Part shown: positions 8,378-17,099 of the stretch, in pieces
Layout: each line of letters opens with the position of its first letter
Position numbering within the stretch: position 1 is the stretch's first letter
Assembly: GCF_021869765.1 (NCBI RefSeq)
Contig: NZ_CP084580.1
Coordinates: 3,348,001-3,412,000, forward strand
Source: Chryseobacterium sp. MEBOG06
GTDB taxonomy: Bacteria > Bacteroidota > Bacteroidia > Flavobacteriales > Weeksellaceae
Direction of reading: 5' to 3'
DNA: 64,000 nucleotides
Made by a program: the position numbers and the translations under genes
Notes under the pieces: model-generated
What the model was told of the DNA's origin: nothing
The model's input: the letters and a program-made list of their open reading frames with translations, nothing else
The model's database searches: none

Positions 8378-9193
8378 TTATTTAGTTTCTTTTTTGCTTT
8401 CAATGTATTTCTTATAATTGGTATCATCCAATTCTACCTGTATTTGCTTAAATGGTTTATATTTATGCTCTTCAGGTAATAAATCGTATATATCTTCGTA
8501 ATAAACTATTTTATTGTCAAATAGTATTCCTTGTTCGGAAATATTATCGTATTCTAATTTTTCAAATTCGAAATCCGTAGCTTCATACTCAAAACACAGT
8601 ATAATAAAATCTCTTAAAAAACTATTGAGTCTTGGTGTATTTAAATAAGCTGTTTCCGAATTATCAAGCACACCATTTGTTTTCTTGTTATTTAGCGTGT
8701 CAAAAAAAGCATCAGCGTTAAACGTAATATAAAAATAATTTTTAAAGAATACTATTGTAACCGGTTCCGCATAAATATTATCATTCGTATTTAAAATATC
8801 ATTATAGGTAAGTAATAAATCTGCATTGCCAATTTTTTCAGCAAAAATTTCTTCATAATTTTCCTTTTGGACAAATAATAATGAGTGATATAGCAGATTA
8901 TTGTTATAGTTATATAAATAATTAAACTTTTTCCAAATAGGAGAATTTATTGATTCACTTTTAACATCTATTTCATTAACCATCTGTTTTAGGTTAGTTA
9001 ATTCAGTAATATTATGAGGTAACAGAATACCATATTTAAAAGCCAAAAGAATATATGAGCAAATAAAATCTGAGGTTTTGTCTTCCAAAAGTATTTGTGA
9101 TTCTTTTGTGTTCCATTTAATCGTGAATGCAGAAACATCAAAATCCATGTGATTCCAATATTCACTTACATTATTTATTTTATTACCATTCAT
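8378..9193 (-). CDS. Putative immunity protein, unknown family
   Basis: This 271-residue acidic protein is counted from the ATG at 9191-9193, which overlaps the stop of the LRR-toxin chimera by 11 nt. A longer reading starts at 9223. It has no signal peptide. An all-mixed fold is suggested by helical (FLRDFIILCFEYE) and strand (VTIVFFKNYFYITFN) segments. Overlap with the chimeric gene's unusual tail and a strong terminator behind it make it the likely partner of that tail. I do not recognise the family. Confidence 0.55.
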   Translation of the reverse strand: MNGNKINNVSEYWNHMDFDVSAFTIKWNTKESQILLEDKTSDFICSYILLAFKYGILLPHNITELTNLKQMVNEIDVKSESINSPIWKKFNYLYNYNNNLLYHSLLFVQKENYEEIFAEKIGNADLLLTYNDILNTNDNIYAEPVTIVFFKNYFYITFNADAFFDTLNNKKTNGVLDNSETAYLNTPRLNSFLRDFIILCFEYEATDFEFEKLEYDNISEQGILFDNKIVYYEDIYDLLPEEHKYKPFKQIQVELDDTNYKKYIESKKETK

Positions 9194-9884
9194 TTTTATT
9201 AATTTTAAATGTCCCTTTTCCATTTGTAACTTCTAATTCCTGTATCGCGTTTTGTAATTGTATTTTTTCAATCCCACCTTCAGCAGAGGTATAAGGAAAT
9301 AAATCTTGTCTAATTTTATTAATAAACTCTAGTTTGTTCAGATTAAAATATGAATTAGTAGGATTATCAATTTTTAATTGCCCAAAATGATTGGGATATA
9401 GCTCCTTATTTGTAGCACTTAATCTGGTTTCTGTATTAAACTTTCCAATTATACTTTTAATATTATCTCTAATTTGTGAGTTACCACCTATGAATAACAT
9501 CTCCAAATTCGTAAGGCTACTAACATGTGAAGTATCTTTAAGATTTGTACCTCTTAAATCCAGTTTTTTTAGATTTTTCAAATGTCTTAAATATCCCATT
9601 GTGGAGCTATGTAAATTATTCAGACGCAAGCTTAATGCTTCTAAGCGGGTAAACGATTTTAATCCTCTTAAGGTTTTAATTTTACAATCGATAACAGCTA
9701 GATTAACCAAACTTTCCGCTATGGGCAATAATACATCAAGTTTATTTAAATCAACATAACGTAAAAATAATGTTATAATCTTTCCATCTTTATCCACATC
9801 ATAATAATTTTCCCAGATGTGGTCTTTGGAATAGATAATTTGAGTATTAAATTCTTCTTCTAATTTTTTTATAAAATCTGTCAT
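9183..9884 (-). CDS. Chimera: LRR N-terminus fused to an unrelated (toxin-like) tail
   Basis: Residues 1 to about 130 match the LRR paralogues (MTDFIKKLEEEFNTQII..., several LRRs up to NLEMLFIGGN). The sequence then switches to a tail of about 100 residues with no LRR pattern (KELYPNHFGQLKIDNP, INKIRQDLFPYTSAEGG, GKGTFKINKNEW). The next gene overlaps it by 11 nt, as an immunity gene would overlap its toxin. The simplest reading is a deletion that joined an LRR immunity gene to the 3' end of the next toxin tip while staying in frame. The product may be inert. Confidence 0.7.
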   Translation of the reverse strand: MTDFIKKLEEEFNTQIIYSKDHIWENYYDVDKDGKIITLFLRYVDLNKLDVLLPIAESLVNLAVIDCKIKTLRGLKSFTRLEALSLRLNNLHSSTMGYLRHLKNLKKLDLRGTNLKDTSHVSSLTNLEMLFIGGNSQIRDNIKSIIGKFNTETRLSATNKELYPNHFGQLKIDNPTNSYFNLNKLEFINKIRQDLFPYTSAEGGIEKIQLQNAIQELEVTNGKGTFKINKNEW

Positions 9885-9979
9885 GGTTTGTATTTCTGCC
9901 TTTTTTTAAATCTTCAAATCATTAATTGATATTTTAAAGTTTCCAGTTTAAAAACTTAAAGATAATCCTTTAATAAAAA

Positions 9980-10064
9980 GAGGCTGTCTCAAAAGTACCC
10001 CCTCTCTCGGACTCCTTCATTTAGGAGATTCTCAGAGCGTTAATTTACCTTTTGAGACACCCTC
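9980..10064. repeat. 85-bp element with IS-like inverted ends
   Basis: The ends GAGGCTGTCTCAAAAG (9980-9995) and CTTTTGAGACACCCTC (10049-10064) are inverted repeats with one mismatch, and an inner CTCCT/AGGAG hairpin is present. Such GAGGCTGTCTC ends are common on insertion sequences and their small derivatives. The element occupies the place where copy A has a simple terminator and is followed by T-rich sequence on the minus strand, so it may now end transcription of the ankyrin gene. Confidence 0.5.
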
Positions 10065-10075
10065 TTAAAAGCTTT

Positions 10076-10696
10076 TTACTTGGCTTTATACTGTTCTATA
10101 AGATCAAAAATTTTCTTTTTCAGATCCTCATCAATATCTTCCTGAATATTCTCAATGGTTAAATAACCTTCTCCATCATTTACATAAGCATCTGCTTTGT
10201 ATTTTAGCAGTAATTCTATCATTTCTAAGTTTCCAAAATAAAATGCCAATCCTAAAGGTGTTTTTGCATGATAAGACCCAGGTTTATTAATAAGATCTTG
10301 ATGTGCATAAGGTAATAATAACTTCATCAGCCCAACATTTTGATTTAAAGAAGCTTTTGTCAGTGGTGTCTCACGTTCCTCCCCAACAAGATCTATATTA
10401 GCCCCTTTTTCTAAAATTAGCTTTAGAACTTTTGGTTTATTTAAATATATTGTCTGAAAGACAGGAGCATTATATGCTTCATCAAAATAATTTACATCTG
10501 CACCATTTTCTATTAAAATCTCTATCATTTTAACATAAATATCTACGTCTTCATCTTCAATTTCATCTATGATATATTGTATTAAACTTTCATCATCAAT
10601 TATAGTCTTTGCATCACCACCATTATTTATCCATTCTTTTAAAGCATCAATATTTTTACTTGATATTATGTTTATGATGTATTCATTGTTTTTCAT
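10076..10696 (-). CDS. Ankyrin-repeat protein (copy B)
   Basis: This 206-residue paralogue of the gene at 5456-6088 has the same order of repeats (IEILIENGADVNYFDEAYNAPVF, LKLILEKGANIDLVGEERETPLT, MKLLLPYAHQDLIN, IELLLKYKADAYVN). Differences are spread through the gene, mostly conservative, plus a four-codon deletion. It lies downstream of the LRR gene that follows the live effector, so it could be a second immunity layer. That role is inferred. Confidence 0.8.
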   Translation of the reverse strand: MKNNEYIINIISSKNIDALKEWINNGGDAKTIIDDESLIQYIIDEIEDEDVDIYVKMIEILIENGADVNYFDEAYNAPVFQTIYLNKPKVLKLILEKGANIDLVGEERETPLTKASLNQNVGLMKLLLPYAHQDLINKPGSYHAKTPLGLAFYFGNLEMIELLLKYKADAYVNDGEGYLTIENIQEDIDEDLKKKIFDLIEQYKAK

Positions 10697-11339
10697 ATAT
10701 TTATTTTTAACGATTAAGAGCCTTCCACTTCCGCTCCTAAAACTAACCTTGATTCAATAAGGTTTTAGCTTTTGTAATCATAACTCATCAAGTATGTTTT
10801 TTATAAAGATAAAAAACTTATTGAGAAATCTTGGATAGTAAAAATGCCAAACGAAGGGATTCATGCGGCAGCAGGGGAACATCTCCTGAAAACAATATTT
10901 TAGTAAATCTGTTTCATAAAAGCTGAATCATAGCTTTCTCAATATTTTCCATAGCTTCATTTATTTTTATTCTTTTTCTTTGACTTTTAAATTGCTAATT
11001 TTCTGGAAACTCATTTTTCAAATAATTTCAAACAGGTTTATAGTTAGTACTTTACCCTGTGACTTCCGGATTCTATAGTTTGTGCGCTTCTGAACAGAAG
11101 GGAGAGAATGAATAGTGGTTTTTTCATGGTTTTAAGATTTTAATGGATTATTATTTTTTGTTTACTTGATGTATTCAAAAGTATTGATTATTCTTTTATG
11201 TTGGATCATTAAAATAAAACTGTCATTTATATTTGCGGAAGAGTGAGTTTTATTAAAAGAAAAAGCGAAACTTCAATTAGAAGTTTCGCTGTAAAAGCTT
11301 TTTAATTATTTATCTTTCGAATACTATTTTAAATAAAGG
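10697..11339. other. 643-bp stretch without an intact gene (copy B)
   Basis: It has the same content as 6089-6731: a 27-codon signal-peptide-like remnant at 11044-11127 and a terminator at 11264-11290. No other gene is visible. Confidence 0.5.
11264..11290 (-). terminator. Rho-independent terminator
   Basis: AGCGAAACTTC / GAAGTTTCGCT, 11-bp perfect stem, identical to 6656-6682. It lies about 50 nt behind the LRR gene at 11340-12398. Confidence 0.7.
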
Positions 11340-12398
11340 TTATTCAAAAACCTCTCTGGGAGCACGATACAATGATGTAGGCCATCGATAATCGTCATCA
11401 TAATTGATTTTTACATTTTCGGGTGCATCCGTTTGAATTCTTTCTATGTCCATCATGTCGCGCATGTATATATAACATTCTGAAACTAAATTGTGAAAAA
11501 ATGCAGTATCAAAATAAGTAATTGGCTCATTGGCTTCCAGTAATAAAAGTTCAAGGTTTGTCAGATTGTCTAAATTTTCAACTTTGGTTATTTTATTACT
11601 ATTAAGACTCAACCATTTTAAATTGGTTAAATTATCCAATCCTTCTATTTTTGAAATTTCGTTCAAATATAAATCCAAAACTTCCAATTTTGTTAGGTTT
11701 TCCAAACCTTCGATACGCTTTATCCGCCATGTAGAAATAAAAAGTTCTTTAAGATTTTTCGAGGTTTCTAATCCTTCAATTTTTTCTACCAAAGTACCAT
11801 CCAGATTAAGACTTTCCAAATTAGGAAATCTCTCCAAATGCGTAATCTTTTCCAAATAAGTGCCTTTTAAATCCAATACACGAATATTTTCATTTGCACA
11901 GATATTCTCAATACTATTAATGCAGCTGTTAGACACATCTAAATGATATAGTGATTTTAAACCTTCCAGCCCTTTTACCTCATTAATCACATCATTTCCG
12001 CCTATAAACAACATCTCCAAATTATTAAGACTACCGAGTGATGATGTATCCTTAACATTTGTTCCTCTTAAATCTAGTTTTTTCAGCTTTTTCAAATAAC
12101 TTAAATCTTCAAATGCAGAACCATATAATTTATTTTGCCTTAAGCTTAAAACTTCCAATCGAGTAAATGATTTTAATGTTACCAAAGTTTTTATATTACA
12201 ATTTAAAACCCCGAGATTAATCAAACTGTGAGCAACAGGCAATAAAGTATCAAGATCTTTTAAATCAATCTTATTTAAATAAAGTGTTGTAATATTTCCA
12301 TCATTATCAACATCATAATAATTTTTCCAGATGTGTTCTTTGGAATAAACAATTTGAGTGTTAAATTCTTTTTCTAGTTTTTTTATAAAATCTGTCAT
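11340..12398 (-). CDS. Leucine-rich-repeat protein, putative immunity to the adjacent effector
   Basis: This 352-residue LRR protein has an N-terminal cap (MTDFIKKLEKEFNTQIVYSKEHIWKNYYDVD), roughly eleven 22-residue LRRs from about residue 65 to 310, and a C-terminal segment ending YRAPREVFE. Its ATG is 3 nt behind the stop of the 1244-residue effector, so the two are co-transcribed and probably translationally coupled. LRR proteins occur as immunity proteins in polymorphic toxin systems. Together with toxin-tail remnants ahead of paralogous LRR genes here, this makes it the best immunity candidate for the effector's unknown tip. Confidence 0.83.
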   Translation of the reverse strand: MTDFIKKLEKEFNTQIVYSKEHIWKNYYDVDNDGNITTLYLNKIDLKDLDTLLPVAHSLINLGVLNCNIKTLVTLKSFTRLEVLSLRQNKLYGSAFEDLSYLKKLKKLDLRGTNVKDTSSLGSLNNLEMLFIGGNDVINEVKGLEGLKSLYHLDVSNSCINSIENICANENIRVLDLKGTYLEKITHLERFPNLESLNLDGTLVEKIEGLETSKNLKELFISTWRIKRIEGLENLTKLEVLDLYLNEISKIEGLDNLTNLKWLSLNSNKITKVENLDNLTNLELLLLEANEPITYFDTAFFHNLVSECYIYMRDMMDIERIQTDAPENVKINYDDDYRWPTSLYRAPREVFE

Positions 12399-12401
12399 AT
12401 A

Positions 12402-15400
12402 TTATCTTCTTTTTTTCCTATTTATATATCGGTTTGCTCTTTCCTTTTCCTCCTGCTCTAATAGTAAATCTGAGAATCTTGCTTCATTATCTTCTCCTTC
12501 AGGTTTAGGTTTCATGTCTCCATGTAACTCTCCCTTTAAAATAAACATTGCAAATGAAAAACAATCCACTTCTCCCACATTATAATCCTCATCGTTATAT
12601 AAATCCTGATAATCAGTTATTCTTGAAGCATTAATTTTTGCAACCAAATCTTCTCTTACATTTATTATAATATATTGCTTTTCTAAATACGTTTTAGGAT
12701 CTAAACCTCTTATTTCAGCACCATAACCATTTCTTTTAGGAGTTTGTACATTAACTACTGTAACGTTACTCTTATTTATAGTTATTTCAATATTACGATT
12801 ACCTCTTGCAACAAGGTCCAGCATTAATCCCGTTGGTAGAATAGCTCTAAAATGTTGTATTTTCTTTCCTTTATATAATAGTTCTTCTCTTATTATAGCT
12901 GCCTGATGTGGTAGTAACGGAACCTCCTCACCGTCTGCCATTTTTAATACTGTTCCTTTTTCATCTGGGTTAACTTTACCAAATATATAAGCCCATATTC
13001 CCGTTCGGTCAGTTTTTTCTGTAACAATCCTTAATTCTTTTAGTTCATAAGTTTGCTTTATATTTTCTAAACGTTTCTCCCTTTCTTCTGGGGTTAAGCT
13101 TTTATCTTTTAACAGTTCTGTACCTTCTTTTACTCCTTCATGTAAATCCCTTTTCTTTTCTTCAGTACTACGAAGATCTTCTCCTTTTTTCTCCTTCTTA
13201 TCTTTCTTGCCACCAACACCAATCTTCCCAAGCAATCCTTTAGCCTTCCCTTTCACAAAGTTCCAGAACTTCACAATTGCATTCTCAATACGCTGGCGTA
13301 TTTTTCGGATAACACCCAATACTTTATCTGCTAACCCTCCAATTCCCAGTAATGAAGCTAAAAAGCCAATCAGCACAGGAACAGCTCTGCCTAATGCATT
13401 TTCTATTGATTTGGCCACTGCGCCTACATTTCCGCTGGCAATTGCTTTTATACTATCGGTAAAGGCTTTTACCAGCTCCATAATTTGTGCTGCCCGCTGG
13501 ATGAAGAATTTCACCACATCTATAATGGCCATTGCCGCTTTTATAAATGCTCCTACCGGAGTCAGCAAGCCCATCACCCATTTTATTCCCGCTTGTATAA
13601 CCTGTGTTTGAACGATATCCATTATGGCATCCATTACAGTCGCTTTAAGGTCGGCAAACTGGTCTTTTAGATATCCCCAAAGTCCCGTAGCACCTTCTTT
13701 ACGGACAACTTGCACTATTTCAAGACCTTTTTCAGAAGCGGTCTCAAGTACTTTCATTACAGGTTCTCCTATCACTTTAGAACCGATCGCTCTAATACCG
13801 TTCCATGTTAAACCAAGCACCTGTGTGGTAATAGAGAATACTCCTTTTAAAGAGAATACATCTTCCGGCATTGTTAAAGAAATACCTTTCATGGCCCCGG
13901 TCAGCCATCCGAAGAAACCTGTTTTAAGGTGATTCCAAATGTTGGTTCCGAAGTTAGTAAATCCTTGCGAAACTCCGGCAATAAGATTTTTGAAAAACCC
14001 TATCGGATCCATGATAATAACCTGAATGGCGCTGATAACACCGGATAGTAAATTGGTAAGCGTATTTTTAATTTCAATAATAACAGCAAATACACTGGTT
14101 TTAAGGACATCAAGTGCCTGATTAACCCATCCGCTATTCTGTGTCTTTAAATCTGCAATTCTCGTATCAATACTTGTTATATTGTCTGCATATTTTTTAG
14201 CCAATACATCAATTAATGCATCTTTTTTACTGTTTACGCTTTCTTCCAGTGCATTGAATTTGCTTTGAATTTCTGCAATGGCATCTTTTCCAATTTTTCT
14301 TAAACTTGGCGATAAACTGTTGACATAAGTCTGTACATCTTTTTTACCTTTAGCAATTCTGGTTTTGGCTGCATTAAGCTGAGTGGTAACATGGGTTGCG
14401 ATTTGGTCAATAAATTTATCCATGACTTTAATGTACAAGTCCTTACCACTGTCAAAAAATTTGTTGACCTCTTTAGGCAAGCCTGTAGCTTTGTCCCATA
14501 ACCATTTCCCAGCCGCCACTAAAGCTCCGTATTTTGCATATGCATCCCCATACCGTTTCTTTTTATAGGCCTTCATTTCTTTATCGACATGGACTTCAAA
14601 TGCCTTTTTAGCTTCTTTGCTGCCATTATCAAATTTTTCTGCCACCGATTTGTCCAGACTATTTAAAATACCGTCCACATCGTTTTTGGAAGTAAGATAG
14701 ATCCCATTAATATGATCGGCTATTTCTTTTCGTTTCTGGCTGTCTTTGCCTGAGGTTTGCTTTTGTTCACCCTGTACATTGCCCAGTCCGCCTTTTCTTG
14801 CACCATGCATTCCACTAATGTGATGTGCCGCTTGTGTTTGTGCGTCATTACGCGTTTTAGACAATTCTTTATTTTCATTGGTTCTGAACTGTTGAGTGGC
14901 TGCAACGCTTTGGGTTTTGGCTTTATTCTTTTGGGCCAAAGCCTCCGTAAACGTAGGCTCATTAGATTTTGCTAACATCGTATCGGTAACTCCATTGGCT
15001 TTCATTTCGCTGTCGATACTTGCCGTCTGCTCCTTAATAGGTTGTTCTACGCTTGCTGCATTTCTTTTCACCGGCATCGCATTGGCTACACTTGGCGTAC
15101 CTGGAGCAGCACCTACATTTTGTGTCGGCATTTTTGCAACGGCACGAACAGGCTGTGCAGCGGTATTAGGTGGTGTAGCGGTTGCAGAAGCAATATCATT
15201 AGAGGCTGCATTCTTCTCTTTTTTAACATCACCCACTGCCTTTTGATTGACTTCCTGTATATTGTTGTATTTTTCAAATTCATCTGCCTGCTCTTCATTT
15301 TTCGGAAGCCTGATGCTGTGTATTTTTTCACTTAGCAAAGCTTTGAAATCCTCTTTCTTGAAGAGTCCTGGTTCCTTTTCAGCCATGGTATTCACCTGGC

Positions 15401-16136
15401 TTGCCTGCGCCATACTCTGACGTTCGTTGGCAGGTGATGGTGCAGCAGCTTGTGCATCATTTGTTGCTTTGCCTGATGGCTCATGTTGTTTCTGCAGCTT
15501 AGCTGTATTACTTATTTTTCCGCTTAATGCTGTAAATGCAGGATTACTGTTAGCATCTGCTGACGTTTTAGCTTCGGTATTCATTACTTCTGCTTTGTCC
15601 GGATTTACTTCTTGAGATTTATCTGCAGTGGTAACATCTGCTTTATTTGTTTCCCCCTTTTTCTCTGAAGATTTTACCAGCGGATTTGTTTCTTTAATTT
15701 TTTTACTTTCTTGATGAACCATAGCCTGCCCCTCAAGTATTTTTGACGCTGCACCTGATTTAACATCATTATAATTCTGTGCCTGGCTGGTATTCAAGGC
15801 TGCTATATATCCTTTCTCCATCTTTTGAGTATCAGGATGGTTGATATCGCCGGTTTTGCTTAAACTCTCCTGGAATCTGCCATGCATTACTTCTGCGCCT
15901 TGATCATAAATGGTTTGCGAACCATGAACCATCGGAATACGACCGCTGAGACTGACTTCACTAATATTAGCATTTGCCAATCCATTTTTAACGGATGAGT
16001 CTCCAGACTTTAGTGTCTGTACATTAGCCACTGCTGCCTCAGATAGAGGTACCACCACCGGTTCTTTTGGCCTTTGCTTTTTGATTTGGCTGTGGTGGGC
16101 TTTATTGTCTTTTTCTACAGGTTTTGCTGCTTTCAT
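12402..16136 (-). CDS. eCIS effector with polymorphic C-terminal toxin tip
   Basis: This 1244-residue modular protein has a low-complexity Ala/Lys/Ser/Gln-rich region at about 1-480, without signal peptide. A helical middle with repeated amphipathic or membrane-active segments follows (VFAVIIEIKNTLTNLLSGVISAIQ). A block at about 900-1000 (IIDVVKFFIQRAAQIMELVKAF, PVLIGFLASLLGIGG) is typical of large eCIS-associated cargo proteins. Then come a Lys-rich linker (GGKKDKKEKKGEDLR) and a tip of about 190 residues. The tip contains GEEVPLLPHQ, a beta-rich part and DCFSFAMFILKGELHGDMKPKPEG; no known catalytic motif is certain. No HExxH of DUF4157 is present. It is probably loaded in or on the particle and co-transcribed with its LRR partner. 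Linker identity with 1790-1960 shows tip exchange. Confidence 0.75.
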   Translation of the reverse strand: MKAAKPVEKDNKAHHSQIKKQRPKEPVVVPLSEAAVANVQTLKSGDSSVKNGLANANISEVSLSGRIPMVHGSQTIYDQGAEVMHGRFQESLSKTGDINHPDTQKMEKGYIAALNTSQAQNYNDVKSGAASKILEGQAMVHQESKKIKETNPLVKSSEKKGETNKADVTTADKSQEVNPDKAEVMNTEAKTSADANSNPAFTALSGKISNTAKLQKQHEPSGKATNDAQAAAPSPANERQSMAQASQVNTMAEKEPGLFKKEDFKALLSEKIHSIRLPKNEEQADEFEKYNNIQEVNQKAVGDVKKEKNAASNDIASATATPPNTAAQPVRAVAKMPTQNVGAAPGTPSVANAMPVKRNAASVEQPIKEQTASIDSEMKANGVTDTMLAKSNEPTFTEALAQKNKAKTQSVAATQQFRTNENKELSKTRNDAQTQAAHHISGMHGARKGGLGNVQGEQKQTSGKDSQKRKEIADHINGIYLTSKNDVDGILNSLDKSVAEKFDNGSKEAKKAFEVHVDKEMKAYKKKRYGDAYAKYGALVAAGKWLWDKATGLPKEVNKFFDSGKDLYIKVMDKFIDQIATHVTTQLNAAKTRIAKGKKDVQTYVNSLSPSLRKIGKDAIAEIQSKFNALEESVNSKKDALIDVLAKKYADNITSIDTRIADLKTQNSGWVNQALDVLKTSVFAVIIEIKNTLTNLLSGVISAIQVIIMDPIGFFKNLIAGVSQGFTNFGTNIWNHLKTGFFGWLTGAMKGISLTMPEDVFSLKGVFSITTQVLGLTWNGIRAIGSKVIGEPVMKVLETASEKGLEIVQVVRKEGATGLWGYLKDQFADLKATVMDAIMDIVQTQVIQAGIKWVMGLLTPVGAFIKAAMAIIDVVKFFIQRAAQIMELVKAFTDSIKAIASGNVGAVAKSIENALGRAVPVLIGFLASLLGIGGLADKVLGVIRKIRQRIENAIVKFWNFVKGKAKGLLGKIGVGGKKDKKEKKGEDLRSTEEKKRDLHEGVKEGTELLKDKSLTPEEREKRLENIKQTYELKELRIVTEKTDRTGIWAYIFGKVNPDEKGTVLKMADGEEVPLLPHQAAIIREELLYKGKKIQHFRAILPTGLMLDLVARGNRNIEITINKSNVTVVNVQTPKRNGYGAEIRGLDPKTYLEKQYIIINVREDLVAKINASRITDYQDLYNDEDYNVGEVDCFSFAMFILKGELHGDMKPKPEGEDNEARFSDLLLEQEEKERANRYINRKKRR

Positions 16137-16176
16137 TGACTTAGTTTTTTATTTCATATTGTTTTAAAAGACATAC

Positions 16177-16203
16177 AAAGCACAACTAAAAACGTTGTGC
16201 TTT
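16177..16203 (-). terminator. Hairpin between holin-like gene and effector
   Basis: AAAGCACAAC (16177-16186) / GTTGTGCTTT (16194-16203) is a perfect 10-bp stem, 40 nt before the effector start. It could be a partial terminator or attenuator, lowering effector expression relative to upstream genes. Confidence 0.5.
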
Positions 16204-16258
16204 ATATGATGCCTGCTGAATCTGAAAGATCAGACCGTGTGGGGGGAATTTTAAGAAT

Positions 16259-16369
16259 TCAACTGAGATGGTGTTCAGCTTTATGACGAGAAACAGGCAA
16301 TACTGAACCACTTTCAGCTTTTGTTCTCTTGTTTTTTGAATGTTCAGGTTTTAAAGTTTTCAAGTTCAA
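16259..16369 (-). CDS. Possible 36-residue small ORF
   Basis: In the 307-bp gap between the holin-like gene and the effector, one minus-strand frame reads MNLKTLKPEHSKNKRTKAES... to TGA, from a TTG start with AAAGGA ahead of it. The basic, Ser-rich composition resembles the N-terminus of the adjacent effector. It may be a degraded duplicate or chance. Confidence 0.2.
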   Translation of the reverse strand: MNLKTLKPEHSKNKRTKAESGSVLPVSRHKAEHHLS

Positions 16370-16443
16370 AATTCATCCTTTTCCGGAAGAATTACCAGCT
16401 TTTTAAGTGATGGATTCTGTAGTTGCAGTGATTACCAAATTTT

Positions 16444-16824
16444 CTATTGGATCACATCATCTTTTTTGTCTTCTTCTCGATCAGACGGTCTATCTATCTT
16501 ACCTCCATATCGATTTTCAATAAAAAGGTTCACTGCTTGATCTATCCAGTTGGGCAGATTGGTTGTAATCATTTTCAGGAATTTATCATAACCGTAGCCA
16601 AGCACAAAAAGAACTCCTGTTGAGTACCATTTGTCGTCTGCATCCGCTTTATTCATCAGATAACTCATTGTAAAGCCAACAATCACCACTATTGTTAATG
16701 TAACCAAATGTTCCCATGGCTGCTTTTTCTCCTTGTTCTGTATAGAGACCAGCACTCTCAATAATCCTCCTGAAAATGCTATTGCAGTTCCGATCAGCAG
16801 TGCTTTTATACTATCCAAATTCAT
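16444..16824 (-). CDS. Phage-holin-like small membrane protein
   Basis: This 126-residue protein has two or three predicted membrane segments (ALLIGTAIAFSGGLLRVLV, LVTLTIVVIVGFTMSYLM, GVLFVLGYGYDKFL) and a charged C-terminal tail (RPSDREEDKKDDVIQ). The layout resembles small phage holins. eCIS particles are generally set free by lysis of the producer cell, so a holin next to the cargo gene would fit particle release (inference). No endolysin gene is visible in the window. Confidence 0.6.
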   Translation of the reverse strand: MNLDSIKALLIGTAIAFSGGLLRVLVSIQNKEKKQPWEHLVTLTIVVIVGFTMSYLMNKADADDKWYSTGVLFVLGYGYDKFLKMITTNLPNWIDQAVNLFIENRYGGKIDRPSDREEDKKDDVIQ

Positions 16825-16883
16825 TTTTTCTTATATATTATTTATTAAAAAATTTAATTTTCTTACCGTTTTCAGATGCCTGA

Positions 16884-17099
16884 TTATTCTTGATCCAGCA
16901 TGTACATATCATCTAAAAACCTTTTGCTTTTCCGAATGTTTTCATTTTCATTCAGATAGGCTAATTCGTCAATAAGAGCACTGATGTCTTTACGAGGTTT
17001 TTTCAATTTTTCTTTATCTTTTTTCTTTTTTTTCTTTTCTTTTTTTTCATGGTTTCTAATTTTTTTAAGTGAACAATTGTTTTTTAGTCTTTGAGACAA
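16884..17099 (-). CDS. Small Lys-rich protein of unknown function
   Basis: This 71-residue protein has an extremely Lys-rich N-terminal half (EKKEKKKKKKDKEKLKK) and an acidic amphipathic C-terminal half (ISALIDELAYLNENENIRKSKRFLDDMYMLDQE). It lies 59 nt upstream of the holin-like gene in the same direction. The coding potential is moderate: the C-terminal half reads like a real helical protein, while the poly-Lys tract reflects A-rich DNA. Confidence 0.45.
   Translation of the reverse strand: MSQRLKNNCSLKKIRNHEKKEKKKKKKDKEKLKKPRKDISALIDELAYLNENENIRKSKRFLDDMYMLDQE

Larger units (their letters stand above)
10076..11848. repeat. Direct repeat of about 1.8 kb, copy B
   Basis: This is the partner of 5456-7240. 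The non-coding stretch 10697-11339 differs from 6089-6731 at about one position that I found (AAAGCTGAAT versus AAATCTGAAT). It carries the same terminator (11264-11290) and signal-peptide-like remnant (11044-11127). Confidence 0.85.

Noticed and set aside
13207..15615. Several plus-strand and other-frame ORFs inside the effector gene
   Set aside because: They are antisense or shifted readings of a gene with a continuous 1244-codon frame.
12402..16136. DUF4157-type metalloprotease marker in the effector
   Set aside because: Such HExxH domains often mark eCIS cargo, but no HExxH is present in this protein.
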